In this document: one piece after another, positions 1 through 11,449 of the stretch
Position numbering within the stretch: the stretch's first letter is position 1
Layout: each line of letters opens with the position of its first letter
Origin: Phylloscopus collybita
Taxonomy: Eukaryota > Chordata > Aves > Passeriformes > Phylloscopidae
Direction of reading: 5' to 3'
Assembly (NCBI GenBank): GCA_027886175.1
Contig: JAJNNQ010000075.1
Coordinates: forward strand, 9,093,001-9,157,000
DNA: 64,000 nt
Position numbers and translations under genes: made by a program
The notes under the pieces: model-generated
Databases searched by the model: none
What the model was told of the DNA's origin: nothing
Seen by the model: the letters and a program-made list of their open reading frames with translations, nothing else

Positions 1-870
1 ATAAGACTTTGTGATGATATTACTTATGGTTGTGAGATTGGTCTCTGACCTGGGTTTGTGACAGAGAGGTTGGTGCACAAATTTGGTTTCCTTATGGTGT
101 GCGGAATAAAATTAAAGTAATGTCATTCTTGTTTTGAAATTAGTCTTATTTGTTGTTATAGACATTGATCACAGCAAAATAGAGTTAAATATATGTGTTT
201 GAAAGAATTTACAGTTTTCTAATGAGTTATATTATAGATACAAGAATAAGCTGTCCAATTTTAAAGCAAACAAACAAACAAAACCAAAAAAACCCCACAG
301 AAATTTAGACATTGAAACTTGGCAAAGCCATGTGTTCTTCAAAGAACTTGAGCCCCATAGTCAGAGAAAACCAGATGTGGCATCAAATTTCCTGAGACTG
401 ACTGTAAATGTGATGAAAGAAAAATAAAATAAAATAAAAAATCAGAAGTATAAAGACAAAAATTAGATCAAATGGCAAATGAATACAGCACAATATTTCT
501 TAGGGCATTACGATGAGAGGATGTAATAATGTTGGCATTTCCCTTTATAGAGAGGGAAAATGATTGGTAGGAGCTGAAAGGGGTTAAACCCTTTTTTCGT
601 GAATTCTGACACTGAAGAAACTTTCTGGACTGACATATGTGAGTTGGGTACCTCTTATCCATGCCTTAAGAAAATTCCTCCTAGCATACTCAGGTGACTG
701 GCCAAAGAGATTTCCAAGGAGACCTCAAGGAAGCTGAAAAAAAATTCATATTATTTTGTGAAGAATTAGTAATACTTTAGGCTTATCCACCTTTCTCTTT
801 CATCAGGAAAGAAATAAATTATTGCTGTTGCTCAGTAGGGATGGTGCAAAAAGTTACTGTCTTAAATCAT
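1..870. other. Unique AT-rich sequence with two short simple repeats
   Basis: No gene is recognised. A (CAAA)-type run lies near 266-295 and an (AAAAT)-type run near 421-440, both short and imperfect. The 64-codon minus-strand ORF at 468-662 has no recognisable motif and is probably chance. Confidence 0.5.
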
Positions 871-879
871 AGAGGGGAT

Positions 880-1055
880 GACTTATGTCTGGCAATAGAA
901 AAAGACTTAGTAAGGAAAGTTAAGTTCTGGAATAGCTTACCTAGGGAAATGCAAAAGTTTGCACCCCAAGGAAGTTTTAAAGGATAAGGGATATAAATAT
1001 CATGAGATATTAGGAACAGTTAATCTGGCATTTGGAATACACCTGGCTGAATAAT
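880..1055 (+). mobile_element. Degraded CR1/L3-like retrotransposon 3' fragment
   Basis: The text resembles the 3' coding end of old CR1/L3 LINEs. A segment reading like 'ttctggaatagcttaccta' corresponds to the conserved W-N-x-L-P-R-E region of these elements. It is followed by an A/G-rich stretch equivalent to the 'F-K-x-x-L-D' helix and a 'cacctggctgaat' tail. The frame is broken and similarity is weak, so the limits are approximate. The match is to remembered consensus, not to an alignment. Confidence 0.45.
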
Positions 1056-1224
1056 TTGTAATAACTTTTTTGTCTCTACACTTGGTCAAAGTGTTTTACT
1101 TTGTGTATTGCTGGGAAACTGCCAGGGTACAGATTTTCTCTACTTTTTCTAGAATGCATATTCCTATACACAGATATAGAAATAGTACTGGGGGGAAATT
1201 TGTCAGAATATTGCTATTTCCACA

Positions 1225-1263
1225 TGTACACACACACACACACACACATACACACACATATAT
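1225..1263. repeat. (CA)n microsatellite
   Basis: A run of CA dinucleotides is interrupted by a few TA steps and ends in TATATA. It accounts for the His-Thr repeat in the short ORF across it, which is therefore not a gene. Confidence 0.95.
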
Positions 1264-2525
1264 AGGGAAACAGCAATATCATGACACATATTTACACGGA
1301 AATGGAAGAGACTTTAACCTACAAGAGGAGTGTTTAGCAGGTCTTTCACGATGTACATGTATGTAAAACAGACTTCTAATAACTCTGTTACTGAAGTTAA
1401 ACATGTTTATTTCCCCTATCAGGCACAGCTTTCCTAGTTTCATCATCTTTCTTTACTTTTTACCTAAATATAAGGTGATTATTTTTGAAAATAAGTCAAA
1501 TCTACATTTTCTTTTAAACTTCTGTAAGATGAAAACTCCCACATTTCTCAGTGACTGAAGCCCACTGTGTACAGAAGTTGAGCACATGAAAATCTCCTGG
1601 AGCAGCAAGAAATTTTCACACGTGTATTGAGAAGAAGATTTGATAATTTTGTAACTTTGTTACAGGTGGATAAATTGATTTGGAAAAACTAGAACTGATC
1701 TGAATTTTCTTTCCTTTAAATTGTAATCAGACTGGGTTTTTCAGTAATAAGTTCTGGTAAATTTCAGACTCCTCATTCGCCAGAAACTTTGAATCACCAG
1801 GGCAGAATTAGTGTCATGTCTGAGCACCACCAAGTTGTGGTGCAAACAATTATATTCAAAATTCTGAATGATTATAACTGTTGATACTAACAGTGGTGTA
1901 AATGTATAAAGAGAAAACCTGAAATATGATTTAGGTAACTAAAGTGCAATCTACGCAGGCTGTAGCCACTGACTTCAGAAAATTCACCTCCAAACATGCC
2001 AGTCCACTACAGCCTCTCCAGCTGTGCTCTAGGAGCGTCCAGCTGTGAGCTGAGCTGAGCACAACAACATCAAATATAGTCCTCCTTGTGAGCACCCATA
2101 TCTGCCTCCACTCTCTTGTCCTTCAAGTGGGGGAGATGGATTCAAAGCTGTTGTTGGAGCTCAGCACCAGGAGGTCTTCTCAGCACAGAGTTTGCAACCT
2201 GCCAATGCTCTTCCCTCCACAAGAATTCCCACAGAACCACCCACTGCTCAGCTTCCTGACCCCGCTGCAGTACTGTTGCAGTACACTATGCAGACGTTGG
2301 CTGCGTTTTCCAAGCTGTAGCCCAGATTCTGCCAATATCTGGCTGTGTGTCTTAAGAAAGCTGAAGATACATCTCTCTATCTACTCCTTAATCTTTTGCA
2401 AATAACAGTACTGAAAGAACTCACCTACTTCACAGCACCCTTGTGAGACCGAAAGTCATTGTTGCATTGTGACTTTGAAGAGGTAAATGGTAAGAATTAT
2501 TATTTGATCATCACTCTTGAGCTAT
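1264..2525. other. Unique sequence, no gene recognised
   Basis: Nothing recognisable is seen. The part from about 1960 to 2400 is somewhat richer in G+C and carries a 105-codon plus-strand ORF (2088-2405) with no known domain and no convincing splice or promoter context. Confidence 0.45.
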
Positions 2526-2559
2526 AAAGAAAAAAAAAAAAAGAAAAAAAAGAAAAAAA
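2526..2559. repeat. A-rich (GAAAAAA)-type low-complexity tract
   Basis: Runs of 7 to 12 A residues are separated by single G residues. It produces Phe/Lys-rich fake ORFs on either strand. Confidence 0.9.
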
Positions 2560-2569
2560 CCCACCCCTT

Positions 2570-5500
2570 CTGCAGTCAGGTTGCTCAAAAGAAGAGATAA
2601 ATGCTGTGGTGAAAGAAAGGCTTTGAGCACAGATGTGAAGTATCTCTTGAAACCTGTGTGATCTCCCCACCTGCACATCTCTCTCCACCTGCTCAGCAGC
2701 CCCTGCTGTCACTGAACAGAAAACATTTGGCTTTTTTGCTAGTTCAACAAAGAGAAGCAGTGTACACTGAATATTCTCAACCCCTCCTCTACATCTTACC
2801 ACTTCTGATATATAGACTGTGTAATCCCCTCTAAGAAGATTTTTCTAACCTCCTGAATAGGTGCTTTAAGAAGTGCTATGCGATCCACTACCTTGTGAGT
2901 CTTCTTGTTATATGCAAGGGGGGCAGCAACATTTTGATTATCACTGTGAAAGCAAAATGAATCTCTACCCATTTTCAACAGGATCCAGACCAAGCAGAAA
3001 GCAAATCTCCAGCTTGCTGGAGATTTACCTGTTAAGTGATCATTCTTATGAGTGCTGCTTTGGTCAGACTTACTGAGTTGTGAGATCAATTTAATCCATC
3101 ACTATTAAGAAAGTAGTGATCAAGAAAAAGACAGGTTGCCATACACATGTACATGTTCTCCAGGGAGTACGCCTGCTTGGGCTGAGATTAAGCCCAAGTA
3201 CTGCAAATACATTGATATTTTGGCCACCTGCAATGCACAGTGAAGAGGCTACAGCCTCTCTTTGGCCAAGTGCTTCAAAAAGAGGATTATCTTTTGTCAC
3301 ACCTATGGTACATTGTTTTGTACTAACAGTGTGGGAATATATCAGCACAGCCAGGGAAACAGATCCATGGAAAAGCAATAGTGCTCTCTGAGCTCTATGA
3401 CCTCAGCTCTCTCCCTCTTATGTGGTTATAACTTGATTAGTCGTCCATCACCAGAAAGCCTTTTAAGGTAGACAGGACTTTAATTGGTGAGACAGAACTT
3501 TTGTGTTTCCTCATCTCATGTGATAGAGGACTAGAACAAAACCACACCATTTTTTCTTCCTTTGCAAGTCATAATTTATAAGGGTTCAGAAATGAAATAA
3601 AGAAATTATCTTCATCTATTTGTTTAGGAAATAAGAAATTAAGGTTCTTTCTAGTATTTGTAATTCAAAGATTAACTCAGTAATCTGGCTTCTTATCTGT
3701 CTCCTACCTGCCATCCCTTCCTCTTGTACATGGAGAAGTCAATAGCACTTAAATTCTCTAATTGAAATCAGCCTGCTGACTTAGTCTGCCCATGGATACA
3801 GAAGCTGGACTGTAATAATCTGTTCTGCAGAGAATTAATCTCCTGGGAGTGAGGCAGACCTAATTACCAGCCTCAGTGAAAAGTCTGGATTTGCTATTGC
3901 TGCTTGTGGGCCCAGCTGGAGGAAAAGGCGCAGCATACCATTTAACTAATCTCTTCCTGAAATGCTTGAAACATGCCTAATACTACCTCTTGTGCAATTG
4001 GTTTTTGTAGCTCCAGTAATAGGGTAGAGGCTCTTTTTCAATCACACTTAACATTAAAACAATCTGGGCCTTGCATCTGGCTCAGGGCAATGGCCTGAAA
4101 GTCTCTAGAACATCTGAGTAACCCCAGGCTTACAAATGGCATTTTGACCATGTGTTTTGCAATTACAAGTCAGCATTTATGTAGGCCACAGCTATTTTGC
4201 TAGAAAGAGAAGTGTCTGCCAATGGCAAACTGAGAGCATAAATATTTCCCTTGCATGAATGGTGTATCAGCATATCTTTTCAGCTTTGTTCAAGTGATGT
4301 ATCCCACAGGATAAAACACGAGGAGGTTGCAGCCAGCACATCATTTGCTGGACTATTTTTCATGAAAGACTCACTTTTTCATGATTTTTCTTCCATATTT
4401 GCCCAGCTGCTGAGCACTCTGAAGATTAATTGATAATGTTAGAAAAGAATATCGAATCTAGTTTCCTAAGTGTAAAACGAGAAGTCAGATGCAAAAGCCA
4501 CTTAATGGCAGGCAGTCTAGGAAAAAAAACTATCAGCTCTTGTATGAGCTACCCCACAATTTTTAGAAAGTATTTTCTTGACATAAAGAGCCTAAATTTG
4601 AACTTTAGAAGAAACTCTTATAAATCCAATGCCTTCTAAAGAAGCAATAATGGTAAAGATTGTATCAAATGTCTCATACATCATTAATGTCTAATCTTCA
4701 TGCAAATATAAAATCCATGCAGGTTTTATTTGTCCTTTGTGGACTATGAGAACCATGTCAATAAACACTCTTTCAGTATTTTTAGCCTGTTATCAGTTCA
4801 ACAGATTCAGAGACCTAATTTTGCAACATAATATGGTGGTTCAAATGCAGTAGATGCAGGTAGAAGTGGAGCAGCACATCCACAGTCCTTACCTGCACTC
4901 ACTTTAGCTAGACTCTGGGAAGTTTTTTTCATTTCAAACCTCCAGAGTCAACATACAATAAAAAATCAATAGTTTTGTTGAAGAAACTGGAGCCTGACTG
5001 ATGTTGGGCAGTGTAGACAGTGGCATCAGAAGCAGTGACAGATTTTGCCCAGGCAGAGCGTCTTGGATGTGTTTGTACAAGTATAGATGCACCTTTTTTA
5101 CTGCAGGGCACTGCTGTATGGATGAACTGACAGCAACCAAAGCCAATGTTTTGGAATTGCATGGTAATTCAGACCACATTTTCTGCTGCACTTTCCCCAC
5201 TTGTGAAATTGCCCTTTATTCTCCCTTTGAGGTTCAAGATCTCACAGCCTCCCCATTAGAAACAGGAACTCTGTGTGTGAATGGAAATCAGAGACTTGCA
5301 CCCTGCTGTGTCCATGCAGACGCTTCAGCTGAAAGCAAGCAGCAACAAGATTTCTAATAGAAGTCAGCTTGCAAAGTAAGGATACAGGAAGGAGGAGAGT
5401 GAAGATCTCTTTAAGTGGTTGGCTTAAGTAAGTGTGGCCCCATCAGCCAGAGGGAGTACTGAACCTAAAGGCTATAAACTCCCTGAGAGCACTGTATGCC

Positions 5501-6985
5501 ACTTCTGGTACTGGAGTTCCTTCTCCATGTTTTGCCAAAATGGCCAGATTTTGTGGGGATAGTAACATGATTTCCCTTAATGGGAATTTGCAAAACATCC
5601 ACAGAAGATGGCCCTGAACCACAAACTGAACTAGTGGGCTCACTGTGTTGAGCTCAGAATCAACAAGTGTCGTAGTGATACAACAGACTTAGTCATTAGC
5701 AATAAGTTTTACCTTCAGCATGTCTGGACATGTCTTTCATAGATATGTCTGTGAAAGCTGTCTTTTATATTTCCCTTAGTGTACAAATGCTGCTTTTGCA
5801 TACGTGCTTTATTTAGTTTGTTTTACTTGGCTGTATGTAAATCAAACCTCAGCCACCTTTAGTGCATTTTTCAGTCTGCTCTCCTGTGTGCATTTATGTG
5901 ACTCCGGGTATCAAACAAAAGTAATTTGTTTTAATATTTCACTTTAGCAATAGGAAGGTGACATCCCTTTTCACACAAGAATGTCATAATTCATTCTGGA
6001 TTGCTTTATTACTGTGTCAACACTCAGGCATCTGAAATAAGCTTTAAATGCCTTATTTATGAACCTGGAGAGAGACACTTCAAATTTTAGGTTGGAGTTA
6101 GAAGTCTCAAGGCTATAGGGCTTTGTCCAAGGTGAGTCAAGAGATAAGTGCATTGATCAATCTAGAAATCCCAGTCCTTAAGACAGAGTCTGTAGAGTTG
6201 AGGACTGAAAGAGATCTTTCCATTAAGAGCATCCTTGTAAGCTGTGCAATGGCAGAAGGCATCTCAGAGCGTAGCCATTGGTAGCTTACACCCAGCTGGT
6301 AGATCTTGCTTGAGAAATATGAGGACAAAGAGACATAAGGCCAGGGCAGGACACTTTTCTAGAATAAGGGCATTATCTGAAACAGCAATCATTCAAAATT
6401 TACACTAATTCATGATGGTTAGATTTCATTAAGTTCACTGAAAGGGCTTCATTTTATTGAGGCTACAGTGATACCTCAGTTCTCTATTCTTTATGTCAGT
6501 TCACAAAAGTGCTATGAATTTGCAGAGACTGTCAAAGCACAGGCAGACAATCCTGTACATATCCCAAGATTATATTACAGTCTCCCCAGCCTCCTCCTCC
6601 TACACACAGAGACCCTTCTCTGGACATATCCCTAGTATTTCCAAGAAGTTATTCAAATATCATTAATAAAATAATCTTTTTAAAACAAAAATGAGTATTA
6701 ATTTTCTTCACGTAAGAATATATAGTCCTAATAAAAAGATTTTTATCATGCTGTTAGACACAGTTGCAACACAAGTGATAGAAATGAACCAGAAAAGAAA
6801 TCATTTATTTTCTCTGGCTTCAGGGGAAATTGCTTGTATGCTTTGGAAATAAATCCCTCACTGTGCTGAAACTTGAACATTATTTAGTCAGAGGAGACCA
6901 TGGGAGAACATGCTAGAATTTTATTGTGGGTTCCCTCTGTTGAAGTCCTTCCAGAATTTAAGTAAAATAAAAGCATATTGCAATG
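2570..6985. other. Unique AT-rich sequence; possible conserved non-coding segment near 3.8-4.1 kb
   Basis: No exon or transposon is recognised. Short ORFs of 60-118 codons occur in all frames with no family resemblance. About 3760-4130 is less repetitive and holds homeodomain-type cores (AATTAATC, TAATTACC) and an E-box CAGCTG, the texture of many vertebrate non-coding elements. That is a guess from motif content alone. Confidence 0.4.
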
Positions 6986-6992
6986 TTCTGGG

Positions 6993-7016
6993 AAAAAAAA
7001 AAAAAAAAAAAAAAAA
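6993..7016. repeat. Poly-A tract, 24 A
   Basis: An uninterrupted run of 24 A residues follows 'ttctgg'. No AATAAA signal or target-site duplication identifies it as a retrocopy tail, so it is listed as a homopolymer. Confidence 0.95.
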
Positions 7017-7019
7017 GTC

Positions 7020-9745
7020 CAAATAAAACAACTATGACTGAAAAACCAGGAGAGAGCTGACAGAGTTTCTCTTTGGAGGGTAAGTATATTTCTGATGAAA
7101 GAAAAATTATCCTGTAGGATTTTCAGCTAAAAATAACCTAAATTATCAGGGTTGATATGAAAACAAAATCTAGTATCCAATAACTACCTGAACAGACAAT
7201 TTGAGCTTTTTGGGGGGAAAAAAGCATAAAAATCCTTCACATCCTTTTACAAACACATACATATTAAAGGCTGATTTTATCAGAGAGAGGCAAATATTAG
7301 CTGAGATAGAATCAAAATCGTCTATCAGTGTCACTGTTCGAGTATCAAAAGCTAGTGCTGCAGCAATTCATAAAATAATTACACAGATGCAGAAATATTA
7401 AAAGATTGAGGGGGATGTAAATGGGGAATATTGCTATACTAGTTATTTAAAAAATAGATTTTTAAGTAAAATATTCTAAACTTAAAAAAATAGATAACAA
7501 TCCAAGAAGATACAGATGTGGATTTTTAGAAATAACAGTAATTGCTTTGTGTTGATTCAGAAAGGATTATTTGATCCAAGCACTTTGACCAAGTGCTTTC
7601 TTTCCCTAGCAAAATCTTCCCCTCCCAGAATAAAAAAACAAACCCAAAAAAGAAAAAGTCTTAAATTCAAATCCAATAAAAATAATGTATGAAATCAAAG
7701 AAAAAGTTCTGAAATGAAAAATTAAAAGGTGATTAAAAATTCTGAATAGAAATAAGTAATTATCTTGAAGGTCTCTCTATATCCCCTATTTCCACAGTTC
7801 ATTTCTTCTCCTTTTTTGTGGCAGAAACCACTCACCATTTCCTAATTGCTTCAGTGACCTCCAGAAACTGCATTTTTCTGTCAATTTACTATTCAGTGAA
7901 ATGATACCACCGAACTAATTATAAAAGCATTTACTAATGTCAACTTCATTGTTTCATTACATCATTTTAAATTGTAAGGTCTTTGTGGCACAGACCACTT
8001 CTCAGCACAGGCAGCTGAGATCAGGATGGCATCCAAGGCTCCCAGTTTGGAGACTTTGGGCATGGGAGAAATGGGAGAAATACTGTCACATCTCTCTTTC
8101 TCTGTGGGATTCCTGCATCAGCCTTGAAAGCGGCTCTGGTTGTGATTAGTCCTTTTTCCTATTGACCTCCTTCTGGTGTAGGCAGGAGAATTGGGGTAAA
8201 AGAATTTGAATTTAGTCTTGCCCTTTTCCAAGCACACACTAATCATTGCTCAGTTACCTTTGGTTTTACCCACTGACTTTCTCTGAGGTGTGTCTGTGCA
8301 TCCACCCTTCCCCCAAAGAGGCCAGTAACTTCTTGCTGCTTAAGCAGCTCTATGTTGTGCTTAAGCACAGCAGTAGAATATTTTTGGTAGCATTTAGAAC
8401 ACTGGCTAAGCAAGAGCTGGTAAAGAGAAGGAAGAGAGACCTCTGCTTCCCTAATTCTTATCTCCACTGGAGGGTGGGGCTGTGTTTTATATATTTTAAA
8501 CAATCCAGCTACAGCTGTGAAACTGGTGATAGAAATGCTTATCAAAGCGACTTGAAAATGCTTGCAATTTGTGCAAGTCTCCCCCAGAAGAGGAGGGGGA
8601 GGAAGGAATTCCATGGTAATCCATGTTATAGAAATGCTCAAATGTATGTAATGCTGATTATTACCACCTGCTCAGCCTCTTCTATGTTACAACCCTCTTG
8701 GGAGAATCATACTTTAGAGTCTTGTCAAAAAATGTCAACTTTGTTTTTTTCACCAGATGCAATAACTTTCCTTGAAGACCGCCTGCTTTGGATCCCACGT
8801 GAAAATACCATTAAGCCTTTGGAGAATGTGTTTGGGGATGGCAATCGATTTGGGACTAGTTTACGGCTGTTGCAGTGCTCTGAAAGGCCTGTTGCACCCC
8901 CCTGTCCCTTACTGAAAAGGCAAGGCTGAGGGAAATTCCATCTGTGTCATTCCTTCTTTATTAAATAAAATACAAATAGGAAGCACTTGATTTGACTATG
9001 ATTTCTTTTAATTAGAGCCCTGAAGCCATCCTTTTTCCCAGAGGCTAATGTTGTTAGATAATCTTGAACAATGTGTGTATGCATTACAAACCCAGGAATT
9101 CAACCCCTTCTTGACTACAGTTACGTGTCACAAATGAGTTGACAGCAGGCATTAGGAGGTGCCTCCCGTGAGCCAGGAACAAGGATGTTGGATGTTTGTA
9201 CATAAAGAACTCAGGCAAGCTTTTTCTGACCTCAGTAGCTGGCAAACAAAGAGGCTGTGTTACCAGGATTTCCGCACCTATAAAAAAGTCCTTTCCCCTT
9301 TGTGCCTTAAAATGATTCTGTCAGTGATATTCACAGTGGAAACTGTTCCTCTGTAACCCGTTTGTTTTCTTTTTTTCTTTTGGTAGTTCCTTTTGCTCTC
9401 TGTATCAGTTCAAGGAAAAAACTTGAAGTGGGATATATCTATTTTAAAGGGTTTCAAGCTGTAACCAAGTGCCAAAGAACAGATCAGACAAGAGCACCTC
9501 TGGTGATTGCTTGTCTGTCTCTAGCACATCGCATGCTATTGTTGATCCGTGCTTCAGATCAGCCCCTTGCAAGGTTTTAGTTCTTTGACTGGTTAATAAT
9601 TAATGTTACAAGCATTTGAAATGGGGGTCAGGGTGCGGTCATTGCTGGTAACTAATTGGGTTTTCTTCAGACTTGTGGCGAGTTCACAGTGTTGAGCTTT
9701 GAACAGTCCTTTCCTTGAACAAAGCCTGGAGGAGGCAACTGCAAG
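7020..9745. other. Unique sequence with the longest ORF of the window
   Basis: No known gene is recognised. A 227-codon ORF (8246-8929, plus strand) is the longest in the window and is followed 34 bases after its stop by AATAAA (8964-8969). Its translation shows no domain, signal peptide or repeat that I recognise, and a 132-codon ORF overlaps it on the other strand, as expected for a stretch that happens to lack stops. The purine-rich, A-rich part near 7620-7760 is low complexity. Confidence 0.4.
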
Positions 9746-9749
9746 TGGA

Positions 9750-9865
9750 AGGCTTAGATCAACATACCTGGGGGCCTGGTGCTCGAATCCTGACACTGAT
9801 GATGACTCTGTGTGGCCTAAGGCAAATATCCTACTGTCTGAGGCTCATGCACAGAAAAATCCAGC
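9750..9865 (+). mobile_element. MIR-like tRNA-derived SINE remnant
   Basis: The segment reads like a MIR-family SINE on the plus strand. A B-box-like 'gtgctcgaatcctgac' is followed by a core resembling 'ctctgtgtggcctaaggcaa' and then 'ctgaggctca', in the order of the tRNA head and core of these amniote SINEs. There is no A-box good enough to call a functional tRNA, and no cloverleaf. It is an old, diverged copy, identified from memory. Confidence 0.6.
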
Positions 9866-9869
9866 AGTT

Positions 9870-11360
9870 TTTATTTCTCTTCTTTTGTATTTTGTGTGAC
9901 CAGTTATATCATCAGCTCCTCAGGTCTCCTGTGCAGACCTTGAAGTTAGTTTTATCATCTTATGCAATATTGTAATCAAATAACAAATGTAAAGACAAGA
10001 ACACATCAACTTTGAGGCAGTTAAAAAATTCTTCCATCTGTAATCAATCAGGGCAATTTTTGGCTTTCTCTTCAGTCTTGAGGGCCAATGTGATTTCTGT
10101 AAACTGTAAAAGAACATTTTTCAAGACAGTTGCATCTTTTTGACAGATGGAGAGGAGGAAAAGTAATTTCTGCATGAATGAAACACATAAAAGGTCTTGA
10201 TAGAGCCATAATTGTCAACTACCTGATACTGAGTTATGTTCATCTTTATGTAGAAGATGGGAATAGAGTCTATGACGTGCTACTGGTCACTGATCCAATC
10301 CCAATAAAAAGGTATTCTGTATTAGCTTCTGCTAAGTATGAAGTTCTAACAGTGAAATCAGGTGAATTTTAATGTGTAATACTGAAAATGAACTGGATCA
10401 TTGCAAGTCAGAGCTTGTCTAAGTCCCCCCATGCATCTACAGAAGACTTTTATGTGGGTCTTTCAGAGCTAGCCACAAATGCTTGGGAGGAGCTTGAATT
10501 TGTTTCCCCATCACCACCATGTACTCTTAGTTCAAGGGTAATTGCCATTTGATAATAAGTCTTTCTTTTTCACCAGGAATCCTGTAAACTCTGACACTTC
10601 TGTGAAAGTTTTGCTAGTAACTTTTTCAATTTTGGTCGATTGTCTGCAGTGCTGCCAGTTCTTTTTAGAAAGGAAAAAAATTGAAAAACAAAATCACTCT
10701 TCCTTCATATAACACGACTTTTTGTACTACTAGAACTGATTTTCTTGAATGCAAAATACAGAGTCTGATATAAGTGTATGCTTGGTTGACTATCAGGGGT
10801 TAGCTGTACTCTTTGAGAAAGGAAGTAAAGGAAGGATAGAGTGTGCTTTCCAGCTGTTGAAAGAAGTGGGGGAAATTTAATGCAAACCCTCCCATAGGGC
10901 ATCTCTGTGATCATCCCAAATGGCTTGTGGCTAAGTTGCTATGGGAATTACTGGAATTCTCTGTGAGTCTGGTGCCAAACTGAACGTATTTGCTCCCCTT
11001 GACAAAGCAGGGAAAGAACTTTTCAACTGAGAATCCATCAGAAAAGGATTTTGTAGTTTTGAGACAAATATGAGAAAAATAGACATCACTGGGAAGAAAT
11101 CCGAGAGACACGTTCATGCTAACAGTGCATAGCACAATCCCACATGATCAAGTCCAAGGCCATTTCACTCAGTGCTGGAACTGGAGACCATTACATATAG
11201 GAAAGTGAGCTTGGCAAAAAAATAATCCTGTGGATATGGCATGATAGGAAATAAATGCTCGTAGTGTATGAACTCTTTGTTGGTGATCCAGGATACTTTC
11301 AGTCTTATCCCATAGATACCCAAATGAAGACTTTGAATATCTGTATAATTTCATTTTATT
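9870..11360. other. Unique sequence, nothing recognised
   Basis: AT-rich unique DNA with short ORFs only, the longest being 74 codons (10911-11135, minus). No repeat family or exon is recognised. Confidence 0.45.
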
Positions 11361-11374
11361 CACTGTAGAGGGAT

Positions 11375-11445
11375 TGAAGAACAATCTTGTGGTTATAGCA
11401 CAGACCTGGAAGAGAGGAGATCTGGGCTGAAGCCAGACCACAATT
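11375..11445 (+). mobile_element. Possible tRNA-derived SINE head fragment
   Basis: The text 'gtggttatagcacagacct' followed by 'agagaggagatctgggctg' resembles the tRNA-related head of MIR/AmnSINE-type elements ('gtggttagagca...gacctgggttc'). The body is not recognisable, so this is either a truncated relic or a chance match. Confidence 0.4.
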
Positions 11446-11449
11446 GAAA

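Noticed and set aside
1070..1366. 98-codon ORF with a His-Thr repeat
   Set aside because: The repeat is the translated (CA)n microsatellite. Nothing else supports a gene.
9770..9800. Possible tRNA gene suggested by a B-box-like 'ctcgaatcc'
   Set aside because: No acceptor stem or cloverleaf can be drawn, and the following text matches a MIR-like SINE core.
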